A stretch of 64,000 nt of DNA from Mesorhizobium atlanticum (GCF_003289965.1 NZ_QMBQ01000004.1:712797-776796); one strand, 5' to 3'; shown: positions 1 through 8,451, numbered from the stretch's first letter. The notes: generated by a model from the sequence alone, not told the origin. Translations and numbers: made by a program.

Positions 1-1
1 G

Positions 2-637
2 TTCGCCGCGATGGTGCAGGCATTGCCTGAGAAGGTGACGGCGGCGCCCGCCGGCTCCAGCGGCAATTTCGCGCTCGGCGGCAACGACCCGGCGCGCGGC
101 CGCGACTATGTCATGTACCAGATCTCCGGCGGCGGCTATGGCGGCAATGCCGGCCATGACGGCTTGAGCAATGGCTGCTCGACCATCGGCATCTCGAAAT
201 CGCCGCCGGTCGAGATCATGGAGCAGGCTTTTCCGGTGCTCTACCGGCACTACGCGCTGCGCGAAGGGTCCGGCGGCGCAGGCAAGCACCGGGGCGGCTT
301 CGGGCTTGCCTATGAGGTCGAGATCCTGCGCGGCGAGGCGCGCGCGTCCTTCGTCATGGATCACGGCCGCTTCGGCCCGCAAGGCGCGCTCGGCGGCAAG
401 GACGGCGCGCCAAACAGCGTGACCGTGTTCCGGGGCGGCGAGGCGCATGTGCCGCCGCATCTTTCCAAGGAGCAGGACATCGCGCTCAAGGCCGGCGACC
501 GCGTGCGCGTCGGCACGCCGGGCGGCGGGGGCTATGGCGATCCCAGCCAGCGCGATCCGAAGCAGGTCGCCGAGGATGTCCGGCTGGGGTACTATACGGC
601 AGAGCAGGCCAGGGGGATGTTTGGGGTGGACTTGTAG
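2..637 (+). CDS. hyuB: Hydantoinase B / 5-oxoprolinase family protein, C-terminal part
   Basis: The reading frame is open to the left edge, so about 211 C-terminal residues of a roughly 550-residue protein are present. The tail carries the family's glycine-rich motif GGGGYGDPSQRDP followed by a short helix ending in MFGVDL. HyuB-type proteins pair with HyuA for ATP-dependent opening of cyclic amides such as hydantoins and 5-oxoproline in the cytoplasm. The gene converges on the marR gene of the molybdenum hydroxylase operon, with a palindromic repeat pair between them. The true start lies outside the window. Family assignment is secure; the substrate is unknown. Confidence 0.85.
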   Translation, partial: FAAMVQALPEKVTAAPAGSSGNFALGGNDPARGRDYVMYQISGGGYGGNAGHDGLSNGCSTIGISKSPPVEIMEQAFPVLYRHYALREGSGGAGKHRGGFGLAYEVEILRGEARASFVMDHGRFGPQGALGGKDGAPNSVTVFRGGEAHVPPHLSKEQDIALKAGDRVRVGTPGGGGYGDPSQRDPKQVAEDVRLGYYTAEQARGMFGVDL

Positions 638-685
638 CTGATCGACGTGGCGGATAGGCCAAACGCCTAGGTCGAGTTCCCGCCA

Positions 686-840
686 ACCCCCCTCTGCCCT
701 GCCGGGCATCTCCCCCGCAAGGGGGGAGATTGGCAGCTTCCGCCTTGGCGCTCTTTCTTCAACGCCGGAGATTGGCGAAGGCCGGGGTGACATCTAATCT
801 CCCCCTAGCGGGGGAGATGGCCGGTAGGCCAGAGGGGGGT
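686..840. repeat. Inverted pair of palindromic repeats (family A1)
   Basis: Two facing elements. The first (686-736) has CCTGCCGGGCATCTCCCCC followed by the complementary GGGGGGAGAT; the second (793-838) is its inverted partner ending CCAGAGGGGGG. They fill the gap between two convergent genes and could act as a bidirectional terminator. The same family recurs near 17.4, 61.1 and 62.8 kb. Confidence 0.85.
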
Positions 841-887
841 GCTGTCTCTCCAGCGTCTAAGGATGTCCACCCTATCGAAAGCACCTT

Positions 888-1349
888 CTACGCCAGCTTC
901 GCCAGCAGCCGCAGGAATGTCGCGGCCTCCTTGGCGGTGAGCGGCGCCAACGTCTCGTCGGTGATGGCCCGCGCAAGCGGGATCAGGCGCTCGATCGCCT
1001 CGCGGCCTGCCGGCGTCAGATTGACCAGCAGACGCCTTTTGTCGACCTCGTGCTTGGATACCTCGACAAGGCCGCGCGCCTTCAGCCGGTCGATGACGCC
1101 CTTCACGGTGGCGGCGTCCATGGCGATCAGTGTTCCCAACTGGTTCTGGGAGGTCTCGCCGATATCGTAGAGCTTGGCCAAGGCGGCGAATTGCGGCGGC
1201 GTCAGGTCGGCGATATGCGAGGCGAAGATCGAGACATGGCGCTGATGCGCCTTGCGCAGGATGAAGCCGACCTGGTCCTGCAGGTGGTAGCTGTTTTCGT
1301 CCGGCTCTTCGGCCTCGACCAGCCGCAGCAGATTGTCCTCGCCGCTCAT
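888..1349 (-). CDS. MarR-family transcriptional regulator
   Basis: A 153-residue winged-helix protein. Helix-turn-helix segment around residues 66-94 (QLGTLIAMDAATVKGVIDRL), then the wing with DKRRLLVNLTPAG, typical of MarR proteins that bind small aromatic or heterocyclic ligands. The start at 1349 is chosen because it gives an ATGA overlap with the stop of the upstream DUF1185 gene; a longer frame exists but would run through that gene. It is the last gene of the molybdenum hydroxylase operon, so it is probably an autoregulating repressor of it, acting at the operator candidate near 8241-8258 (inference). Confidence 0.9.
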   Translation of the reverse strand: MSGEDNLLRLVEAEEPDENSYHLQDQVGFILRKAHQRHVSIFASHIADLTPPQFAALAKLYDIGETSQNQLGTLIAMDAATVKGVIDRLKARGLVEVSKHEVDKRRLLVNLTPAGREAIERLIPLARAITDETLAPLTAKEAATFLRLLAKLA

Positions 1350-1930
1350 CTGAGGCCGTCCCATGCCTTGATATCCTCGGCCGCCAGGCCGCCCATGCGG
1401 TTGTGGACGCGCGGGCCGCAGGTCATGGCAAGGCAGAACAGGATTTCGTCGGGACGCGGGCCGTCGCTGATGCCGACCTCCATGGCGTCGAAATGGCTGC
1501 GCACATAGGCGGCGTTGATGTGGCCGAGCGGCACGTCGAGCTTCGAGCCGAAAGCGCCGACCTTCTTGGCCGACGGCACGATCGCCTTGGCGTCGCCGAG
1601 GCGCTCGCGCATGGCATAGCCGCCCGGCACATGCCAAAGCGCGCCGTGCTCCAGCTCGCCGGCGGAGCCGACGATGGCGCCCTTGCCGTAGCCGTCGATC
1701 TTCTTCACGTCGCCGCCGAGCGCCGCGACAAGCCTGTCGGAAAGCAGAAGCCCAAGCGGCTTCAAATCTTCCATCGCGCCCTGCAAATCTTCGACATAGC
1801 GGCCGGCAAACGGGTTCTTGACCACGGCGAGCGCGGCGGCGCGCAGGCGCGGCTCTTTCGCCACGGGCCCGCCGTCATGGAAAATCTCTTCGGTCAGGAC
1901 CGCGACCTTGCGGATCGGAAAGTCAGGCAT
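1346..1930 (-). CDS. DUF1185 (amino acid synthesis family) protein
   Basis: 194 residues matching the family annotated as 'amino acid synthesis protein' (PF06684/DUF1185). Members have a variant of the chorismate-mutase-type fold, and no reaction is established. Recognisable segments are the start MPDFPIRKVAVLTEEIFHDG, the centre GKGAIVGSAGELEHGALWH, and a C-terminal AMTCGPRVHNRMGG. The start at 1930 overlaps the end of the UPF0280 gene by 8 bases. The gene is translationally coupled on both sides, so it very likely acts in the same pathway as the hydroxylase and the 6-hydroxynicotinate-reductase-like protein. Its reaction is unknown. Confidence 0.85.
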   Translation of the reverse strand: MPDFPIRKVAVLTEEIFHDGGPVAKEPRLRAAALAVVKNPFAGRYVEDLQGAMEDLKPLGLLLSDRLVAALGGDVKKIDGYGKGAIVGSAGELEHGALWHVPGGYAMRERLGDAKAIVPSAKKVGAFGSKLDVPLGHINAAYVRSHFDAMEVGISDGPRPDEILFCLAMTCGPRVHNRMGGLAAEDIKAWDGLR

Positions 1931-2807
1931 GGGCAGTTTCCTTCGCTTGATGCTTGTTGGGCGCGGCGAGCGCCACGGAACCACTGACGCGGGCTTCGCC
2001 CGCCAGAAACAGCGCCGAAGCGGCAATCAGGCCGCGCCGGCGAAAATCTTCGGCGACGGCGAGGCCCTTGTCCAGCGCCCGGGCAACTTCGCCCGGCGAA
2101 AGCGCGCCGACGCTCTGCGTCACCAGTTGCTCTCCGAGATCGCTGTCGGGCGCCAGGTCGCGCGCCGGAACGCGCGCGATGGCAGGGTGACCGGGCAGGT
2201 CGACCGCGTTGGCAATCAGCGTTGCCGCCGCATCGGCCTCGGCGCCGGTCGGCGCGAGAACGGTGACGGCATCGGCGATGCCGAAGGAAAACGACCGGCC
2301 GCGCCAGCCGCTGGTGGCAACACCGCGCACGCCATCCTCGGCGCGGATGCCGACGCGATCGGCCATGCCATTGCCGGTACCGGCAATCGCCACCGTCATC
2401 GACTGGTCCCTGCCGAGATAGAGGGCGCAATCGCCGCCATTGTTGACGTAAGCACGGTCGAGCCTGCGGTCGGAGAGCATCGCGGCAAGAATTTCGTCGG
2501 CTACCGAACCGGCAACCGCCGCCATCGGCGTGATGAAGCATTCCGCCAGCGGCATGACGGCCGCCTCCATGCGGCGCGCCGTCGGGCCGGCGAAATCGCG
2601 CGGCGCCAGGAAGAAGGCGGGCAGGCGCAACTCGGGAAGCTCCTCGACCAGCTCGATCAGGATCGTCTGGAAGCGCGCGACAGCCTGCTCGTAGGCGGCG
2701 CGACGTTCGTCGTCAGAGCCAAAGGCTTCGACGATGAGGTCGATCGGCCCATGGTTGAGATGGAGCCGCCGGCCATCGGCCAGCCAATGCGCCTGCGGGC
2801 CGTTCAT
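1923..2807 (-). CDS. UPF0280 family protein (ApbE-like)
   Basis: 294 residues. Family marks are VNNGGDCALYL, TSGWRGRSFSFGIADAVTVLA and the C-terminal ARALDKGLAVAEDFRRRGLI. UPF0280/COG2122 proteins are distantly related to ApbE flavin transferases; their own activity is not established. The start at 2807 shares one base with the stop of the upstream gene (TGATG), and the end overlaps the DUF1185 start by 8 bases. A role in flavinylating or assembling the neighbouring reductase or hydroxylase is an inference from family relationship and coupling only. Confidence 0.85.
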   Translation of the reverse strand: MNGPQAHWLADGRRLHLNHGPIDLIVEAFGSDDERRAAYEQAVARFQTILIELVEELPELRLPAFFLAPRDFAGPTARRMEAAVMPLAECFITPMAAVAGSVADEILAAMLSDRRLDRAYVNNGGDCALYLGRDQSMTVAIAGTGNGMADRVGIRAEDGVRGVATSGWRGRSFSFGIADAVTVLAPTGAEADAAATLIANAVDLPGHPAIARVPARDLAPDSDLGEQLVTQSVGALSPGEVARALDKGLAVAEDFRRRGLIAASALFLAGEARVSGSVALAAPNKHQAKETAHA

Positions 2808-4348
2808 CACCCGGCACCATTCGCCGCGGCGCGCCGCAGCTGCGCCAGCGGCGGCCAGGGATTGTTGGCCGGCGCGCCGGTGCCGCGGCGCGGGTTGAGA
2901 TATTCGCCGCCCTTGGCGAGGATATCCTCGACGCTGCGGATCTCGTTCTCGTAGCCGCCGAGCCGGACATAGTAGTCGCGGCGCATGGTGAACTCGATCG
3001 GCGCGACCAAAGCCGGGGTCGGCACATAGCCGAAGGCGCCTTCCGGCACCCGGGTGACGTCGACCATCAGCGTGATGCCGCCGCCCGGCCAGACATAGAC
3101 CGGCGCGCCGCCCACCGTCACGTAGGTCCTCAGACCCTGAACCGAGCGGGTGAGGTTGACGGGGTTTTCGGTGACGCCGGCGCGCAGTGAACCGCCGGCG
3201 CCGCCGATGAAGAGAACGGTGCAGAGAGCCGGCTCGCAATTGTCCTCGATCAGGCCGACGGACTTTTGCAGCCGATCGGGAAATGGCTTCTGGACCGGCT
3301 TCAACGCGTCGTCCAGCTCGTAATAGGCGAACTGCTCGCCAGTGGTCGACACCATCAGCAGCGACAGGCCGGGACGCGCGCCCTTCTTGGCGTTCCAGTC
3401 GCCGAGGATCGACAGCGGATCGGAAATCGTCGTGCCGCCCCAGCCGAGGCCGGGCTCCGATACCTTGAAGTAGCGGCCGGGCGTCGAACGGCGGCCGATG
3501 ATCTTTATGCCGGTGTCTTCCCAGCCCAGCACCTTGCCGGCCTGGTGCTCCGAGACGACACCGGTGATGTGGTCGTCGACCACCACCACCTCGTCGACGA
3601 GGCCGCGCCACTGCGTGGCGAACATGCCGATGGTGGCCGAACCGCAGCCGACGCGCATACGGTGTTCGACCTTGCCGTCGATAACCGGCGGTTTGCCGGC
3701 TTCGACGATAACCGTCGCGCCGCCGTCGATGGCGAGCTCGACGGGCTTGCGATTGCACAGATTGAGCAGCGCGTCGCAGGTGGCGCGGCCTTCCTGCTTG
3801 GAGCCGCCGGTGAGGTGATGGACGCCGCCAAGCGACAGCATCTGCGAGCCATATTCGCCCGTCGTCACATGGCCGATCGCCTCGCCTTGCGAGCGCACCG
3901 TCGCCGTCTCGTCGCCGATATGGCGGTCGGTGTCGATCTTCACCTTGACGCCGCAGTAGGAGAAGATGCCTTCGGTGACGACGGTGACGAGGTCGACGCC
4001 CTCGACCTCCTGGCTGACAATGAAGGGCGCCGGCTTGTAATCCGGATACGTCGTGCCGGCGCCGATCGCGGTGACGAAGCGTCGGCCGGTGTTGACGAGC
4101 TCGCCATTCCAGGCCTCGCCCTCGGCGACAAAAGGCACGACTGCGCCACCGGTCTCGGCCGCGTGGTCGAGAATGGTCAGCGGGTCCATGCGAACGATGC
4201 GGCCGCCGATATTGCCGTAGCGGTCGCAGGCGCCCGTGCGGCCGTCGGCGATGTAGCACATGACCGGACAGGCATCGCAGCGGATCTTCTCCGCCACCTG
4301 CTTCTCGCCGGGATCATGGGTTTCGAAACGTTCGGCAAGCTCGCTCAT
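2807..4348 (-). CDS. 6-hydroxynicotinate reductase-like iron-sulfur protein
   Basis: 513 residues. An N-terminal cluster CX2CX3CX9C (C24, C27, C31, C41; CDACPVMCYIADGRTGACDR) could bind an Fe-S cluster. The rest is a large alpha/beta domain with many glycines (GGVHHLTGGSKQEG, VGCGSATIGMFATQW). Proteins of this type are annotated as 6-hydroxynicotinate reductase, which in anaerobic nicotinate fermentation reduces 6-hydroxynicotinate to 1,4,5,6-tetrahydro-6-oxonicotinate. The start overlaps the hydroxylase stop (ATGA), so the hydroxylase could make its substrate. Other hydroxylated N-heterocycles are equally possible. Confidence 0.75.
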   Translation of the reverse strand: MSELAERFETHDPGEKQVAEKIRCDACPVMCYIADGRTGACDRYGNIGGRIVRMDPLTILDHAAETGGAVVPFVAEGEAWNGELVNTGRRFVTAIGAGTTYPDYKPAPFIVSQEVEGVDLVTVVTEGIFSYCGVKVKIDTDRHIGDETATVRSQGEAIGHVTTGEYGSQMLSLGGVHHLTGGSKQEGRATCDALLNLCNRKPVELAIDGGATVIVEAGKPPVIDGKVEHRMRVGCGSATIGMFATQWRGLVDEVVVVDDHITGVVSEHQAGKVLGWEDTGIKIIGRRSTPGRYFKVSEPGLGWGGTTISDPLSILGDWNAKKGARPGLSLLMVSTTGEQFAYYELDDALKPVQKPFPDRLQKSVGLIEDNCEPALCTVLFIGGAGGSLRAGVTENPVNLTRSVQGLRTYVTVGGAPVYVWPGGGITLMVDVTRVPEGAFGYVPTPALVAPIEFTMRRDYYVRLGGYENEIRSVEDILAKGGEYLNPRRGTGAPANNPWPPLAQLRRAAANGAG

Positions 4349-7287
4349 CGGCGTGCCTCCTTCTCGCGGATCGCCGCCAGGATGCGGCTCGGCGTCGCCG
4401 GCACCTTGGTGACCAGGACGCCCGTGGCGTGGCGAATGGCATTGAGGATCGCCGGCGCGGTGGGGATCAGCACATGCTCACCCAGGCCCTTGGCGCCGAA
4501 CGGTCCTTCCGGGTCCGGAACCTCGACCAGAATGTGCTCGACCGGCGGCACGTCGCCGATCGTCGGGATGAGATAGTCGTGCAAATTCTCGGTGCGGCCG
4601 GGGATGTATTCCTCCATCAGCGCCATGCCGATGCCTTGCGCGATGCCGCCCTCGATCTGGCCCTCGACCAGCACCGGATTAATCGCCTTGCCGACATCGT
4701 GCGCGGCGGTGATCTTGATCAGCTTGATGGTGCCGAGCTTGAGATCGACTTCGAGCTCGGCGATCTGCGCGCCATAGCCATAGACGGCGTAGGGTTTGCC
4801 TTGCCCCTTGGCGTCGAGCGGCAGCGTCGGCGGATCGTAGGTTTCCTCGGCGACGAAGACGAGGCCGTCGGCATTGGCCTCAAGCTCGGACAGATCGATG
4901 CGCCGCGCCGCGTCGCCCTCGCGGATGGAAAGGTTCGCGCCGTCGAGCGCGATCGTCGCTTCGCCAGAGACATTGGCGTAGCGCAGGATCTTTTCGCGCA
5001 ATGCGCGGCCGGCTTTTTCGGCTGCCTTGCCGGTGACAAAGGTCTGCCGCGAAGCGGATGTTTTGCCGGCATCGGGCGTGATGGCGGTGTCGGCGCTCTT
5101 CAACCGGAATCTTTCCAGCGGCAGGCCGAGCGCGTCGGCGCAAATCTGGGTGATGACCGTGTTGGAGCCCTGGCCGATATCGACGGCGCCCTGGTGCAGG
5201 ACAACGTCGCCCGAGGCCGAGATGCCGACCTTGATGGTCGAGGGATTGGGCAGCGAGGTGTTGCCGCAACCATACCAGCAGGAGGCGACACCGACGCCGC
5301 GCTTGCTTGCCGTGTTGGTGGCGTTAAAAACTTCCGCCTCGGCCAGCGCGCGCGCCCAGTGCGGCTGAAGCTGCTCCAGGCATTCGCCAATGCCGACGCC
5401 CGAGTCCAGGCGCTGGCCGGTGACCGTCTCGCAGCCGTCGCGTAGGCAGTTCTTCAGGCGGAAATCGAGCCTATCCATGCCGAGCTTGCCGGCGAGCTCG
5501 TCATAGAGGGTTTCCTGCATGATGGTGGCCTGCGGCACGCCGAAGCCGCGGAAGGCGCCGGCGATCGGGCCGTTGGTGTGGATGGCGTAGCCGGTCGCGC
5601 GGTAGTTCGGCGTGGCATAGGGGCCGGAGGCGTGCACCGGCACGCGGTTCGCGACCGTCGGACCCCAGCTGGCATATGCGCCGGTGTTGAAGTCGCCCTC
5701 GAAGACCATGCCGGTGATCCGGCCTTCGGCATCGGCGCCGATCGTCGCCTTCATCTCGGCGGGGTGGCGCTTGGTGGTCGACATCATCGATTCGTTGCGC
5801 GTGTAGGCAAGTGCCGCCGGCCGCCCAGTCTTCATCGCGACGAGGCCGATGAGAGGCTGCAGCGAGACATCGAGTTTCGAGCCGAAGCCGCCGCCGGTGG
5901 CGGTCGGCACGATGCGGACCTTGTCGACCGGAAGGCCGAGCACCTTGGCCGTGTCGTCGCGGTCCATATAGGGCGCCTGGGTGCAGGCGACGACGACCAG
6001 CGTATCGCCATCCATGTAAGCATAGCCGGCTTCCGGCTCGATATAGGCGTGCTCGACGAAGGAGGTTTCGATGGAACCGGACGCTGTGACGGCTGCGCGG
6101 GCAAGCGCGCCCTCGGGATCGCCCCGCTCGACATAGCCGGAGGTCAAAAGGTTCGCCGGGCGGTGGCTGTGAATCAGCTCGGCACCTTCAGCCTTCGCCT
6201 CGTGCGGCTGCAGCACGTGCGGCAACTCGGTCCAGGCGATCGGAAAATCCGTCAGGTCGAGATCGAGGATCGCCTCGCGCTCTCCCGCCACCAGCGCCAC
6301 TGCCTCGCCACGCAAGCGGGCAGTGCCTTCGGCGAGCGCAGGCTGGTCGGCAAAGGGACCAATGACGCCGAAGCAGTTCTTGCCCGGAATGTCGGCGGCG
6401 GTGAAAACACCGACAATGCCCGGGCGCGCGCTTGTCCACGCGTCGAGATCGCCGAAGCTGAAGCCGGCATGATAGTGCGGCGAGCGGACCACCAGCACCG
6501 ACAAGGCGTCAGCCGGGAAGGAATCGCCGCCGAATTTCTCGGTGCCATTGACCTTCGGCAGGCCGTCGAGGCGGATCGGCGAGGCGCCGACGGCGTGGCC
6601 GGAGATCGGCATTCTACGGTCAAGGTCGAGATACAGCCCGTGAGGCTGGCGCTGCCCCTCACCCTTACCCTCTCCCCGTGAAAAACGGGGAGAGGGGGTC
6701 GCCGGCGCCGGAGCTTCTCCCTTCTCCCCGTCACTATACGGGGAGAAGGTGCCGGTAGGCGGATGAGGGGCGGCGCCATCCGTCGATGATTCGCACCGAG
6801 CGGCATCCATGACAGCCGCAATGATCTTGCGGTAGCCGGTGCAGCGGCAGAGCACGCCGCCCAGTGCGTCCTGTGTCTCGGCCTCGCTGGGTGTCGGGTT
6901 GCGCTCCAAAAGCGCGGTGGCCGCGACCAGCAGGCCGGGCGTGCAGATGCCGCATTGCGCGGCGCCATGTTCGAGGAAGGAGGTCTGGAGGGCCGAAAGC
7001 CTGCCATTGGCAAGGCCTTCGACGGTGGTCACGCAAGCGCCGGTGACGGACGCCGCCGGCACAAGGCAGGCGCAGACCGGATTGCCGTCGACCAGAACCG
7101 TGCAGGCGCCGCAATCGCCGGCGTCGCAGCCGACCTTGGTGCCGGTGAGCCGCAACTCGTCGCGCAACACCTGCGACAGGCGCCGCACCGGCGGCACGGA
7201 GACGCTGACAGCCGCGCCGTTGACTTCAAAGGCAATGTCGGCGCGTTCCATGCCGGACTGGGCCATGCCGGATTGGGCCATGTTCAT
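4345..7287 (-). CDS. Fused Fe-S / molybdenum subunit of a xanthine dehydrogenase-type hydroxylase
   Basis: 980 residues. Residues 15-95 form a plant-type [2Fe-2S] domain (C54, C59, C62, C74); 96-165 is the second [2Fe-2S] domain (C112, C115, C147, C149). From about residue 230 on lies the molybdopterin-binding domain, with GGGFGSKLDV and the catalytic-glutamate motif GAKGLGEH near the C terminus. The linker at about residues 171-212 is translated from two palindromic repeat units and is rich in Pro, Gly and charged residues. The N terminus carries a duplicated MAQSG. The enzyme class hydroxylates purines, nicotinate or isoquinolines using water. The start at 7287 gives an ATGA overlap with the FAD gene. 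Substrate inferred only from neighbours. Confidence 0.9.
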   Translation of the reverse strand: MNMAQSGMAQSGMERADIAFEVNGAAVSVSVPPVRRLSQVLRDELRLTGTKVGCDAGDCGACTVLVDGNPVCACLVPAASVTGACVTTVEGLANGRLSALQTSFLEHGAAQCGICTPGLLVAATALLERNPTPSEAETQDALGGVLCRCTGYRKIIAAVMDAARCESSTDGAAPHPPTGTFSPYSDGEKGEAPAPATPSPRFSRGEGKGEGQRQPHGLYLDLDRRMPISGHAVGASPIRLDGLPKVNGTEKFGGDSFPADALSVLVVRSPHYHAGFSFGDLDAWTSARPGIVGVFTAADIPGKNCFGVIGPFADQPALAEGTARLRGEAVALVAGEREAILDLDLTDFPIAWTELPHVLQPHEAKAEGAELIHSHRPANLLTSGYVERGDPEGALARAAVTASGSIETSFVEHAYIEPEAGYAYMDGDTLVVVACTQAPYMDRDDTAKVLGLPVDKVRIVPTATGGGFGSKLDVSLQPLIGLVAMKTGRPAALAYTRNESMMSTTKRHPAEMKATIGADAEGRITGMVFEGDFNTGAYASWGPTVANRVPVHASGPYATPNYRATGYAIHTNGPIAGAFRGFGVPQATIMQETLYDELAGKLGMDRLDFRLKNCLRDGCETVTGQRLDSGVGIGECLEQLQPHWARALAEAEVFNATNTASKRGVGVASCWYGCGNTSLPNPSTIKVGISASGDVVLHQGAVDIGQGSNTVITQICADALGLPLERFRLKSADTAITPDAGKTSASRQTFVTGKAAEKAGRALREKILRYANVSGEATIALDGANLSIREGDAARRIDLSELEANADGLVFVAEETYDPPTLPLDAKGQGKPYAVYGYGAQIAELEVDLKLGTIKLIKITAAHDVGKAINPVLVEGQIEGGIAQGIGMALMEEYIPGRTENLHDYLIPTIGDVPPVEHILVEVPDPEGPFGAKGLGEHVLIPTAPAILNAIRHATGVLVTKVPATPSRILAAIREKEARR
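6655..6775. repeat. Palindromic repeat pair (family A2) inside a coding sequence
   Basis: Two hairpin units, TCTCCCCGTGAAAAACGGGG (centre 6685) and TTCTCCCCGTCACTATACGG with its complement (centre 6737), flanked by CCCCTCA and its complement ending GATGAGGGGCGGCGCC. The same units occur at 10.8, 43.9 and 58.9 kb in non-coding DNA. Here they add about 40 in-frame residues between the Fe-S and Mo domains of the hydroxylase. Confidence 0.9.
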
Positions 7288-8141
7288 GCGGCCACCTTGG
7301 CTTGGTCGAGGCCAGTTGCAGAGCGCACGGCGCGGACGACGATTTCGCGCGCCGCTTGCTCCCGGTACTCGGCGCTGCCGCGCACATCGGCGATCGGCGA
7401 CAATTCATCGAACGGCGCCGACAGCACCGCGTCGGCAAGCGCCTCATCGATCGGACGCTCGCGCAGGGCCGCCTCGACGCCGGCGAGGCGGCGGGCGACT
7501 GCCGAGCAGGAGCCGACCGCGATCGCCGCTTCGGCGATCACGCCATCCTCGACCACCAGCCGCGCCGCGGCCATGGCGATCGAGATGACGAGATAACGAC
7601 GGGCGCCGAGCTTGACGAAGGCCGAGGTGCCGACAGCGGAATGCTTCGGGACGCGGATGGCGGTGACCATCTCGCCCGGCTGCAAAGCCGTGCGGCGATT
7701 GCCGAGAATGAACGCCCCGAGCGGCAGATGACGGGTGGCTTTCGCCGAACGCAGCTCGACATCGGCGTCGAGCGTCAATAGGGCGGGCACGCCGTCGGCG
7801 GCGGGCGAGGCGTTGCAGAGATTGCCGGCGACCGAGGCGACATTCTGTATCTGTACGGAACCCACCTCGCGCGCGGCGGCCTTCAGCGAGTCGAATGCCG
7901 ACGGCAGCTTGTGGCGGACGATATCGGTCCAGGTGGTGCGGGCGCCAATGCGCCAATGCTCGCCGGTCTCGGCGATGCCGCGCAGTTCCGCTAGACCATT
8001 AATGTCGAGGATGTTGTCGCGGAAAGGTTTCGCGCCCTGCGCTGGATAGAAATCCGTGCCGCCGGCGAGAATGCGCCAGCGATCCTCGCCAAGCAGAGCG
8101 AGCGCCTCGTCGACCGTGGTGGGTTTCGCGTAACGGATCAC
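7284..8141 (-). CDS. FAD-binding subunit of the xanthine dehydrogenase-type hydroxylase
   Basis: 285 residues with the family's FAD motifs ILAGGTDFYPAQ near the N terminus and NVASVAGNLCNASPAADG in the middle, and the usual C-terminal domain. It passes electrons from the Fe-S/Mo subunit to an acceptor. I prefer the GTG start at 8141, with GGAAGG six bases upstream and IRYAKPTTVDEALALL following; an ATG at 8177 with GGGAGGG is an alternative. It is the first gene of the six-gene operon, and its stop overlaps the next start (ATGA). A sigma-70-like promoter lies at 8255-8282. Confidence 0.88.
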   Translation of the reverse strand: MIRYAKPTTVDEALALLGEDRWRILAGGTDFYPAQGAKPFRDNILDINGLAELRGIAETGEHWRIGARTTWTDIVRHKLPSAFDSLKAAAREVGSVQIQNVASVAGNLCNASPAADGVPALLTLDADVELRSAKATRHLPLGAFILGNRRTALQPGEMVTAIRVPKHSAVGTSAFVKLGARRYLVISIAMAAARLVVEDGVIAEAAIAVGSCSAVARRLAGVEAALRERPIDEALADAVLSAPFDELSPIADVRGSAEYREQAAREIVVRAVRSATGLDQAKVAA

Positions 8142-8240
8142 GCTCTGCCTTCCAGAACCTTCCCAGAAACGGACCATTCCCACTTGGCCCTCCCAAAGCA
8201 TCTGGCTTCGGGCTTTCTGCCGGTTTCACACCGGTCAAAT

Positions 8241-8258
8241 TCATTCGTATGCAAATGA
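8241..8258. promoter_or_regulatory. Imperfect palindrome, candidate MarR operator
   Basis: TCATTCGTATGCAAATGA has perfect 5-base arms (TCATT/AATGA) and an AT-rich core, 18 bases in all. It overlaps the -10 box and the expected start point of the hydroxylase-operon promoter. The size, symmetry and position fit a repressor of the MarR type, which that operon encodes. Binding is inference. Confidence 0.45.
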
Positions 8259-8282
8259 TATCAGGCGGACTGGAATTGTCAA
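8255..8282 (-). promoter_or_regulatory. Probable promoter of the hydroxylase operon
   Basis: On the minus strand, -35 TTGACA (8277-8282) and -10 TATCAT (8255-8260) are separated by 16 bases, about 115 bases upstream of the GTG start of the FAD subunit. It is one mismatch from the sigma-70 consensus with near-ideal spacing. Confidence 0.6.
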
Positions 8283-8451
8283 AGCAAGAGTTCGTGCCGC
8301 CGCGGCGGCGTGCCGGCCTGAACGCAATTGTTATGGCCTTGGAGGTTGACGGCGCCGGCCATCTGGTCAAGGTTCCGTGTCCGGTCGCGTCAGCGGCTTT
8401 TGGACTGGAGCCTCAAGCCGATACGAGGGGGCCCAAACGAGAGGGAACCGC

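Larger units (their letters stand above)
8142..8451. promoter_or_regulatory. Divergent intergenic region between the hydroxylase operon and pncA
   Basis: About 310 bases without a gene. The left half carries the promoter and operator of the hydroxylase operon (separate entries). The right half has no convincing plus-strand promoter that I can point to; pncA has the ribosome-binding site GAGAGGGA eight bases before its ATG. Confidence 0.6.

Noticed and set aside
1923..4259. 778-codon minus-strand frame joining the reductase region to UPF0280
   Set aside because: Only its last 294 codons are the UPF0280 protein; the rest is an out-of-frame reading of the reductase gene.
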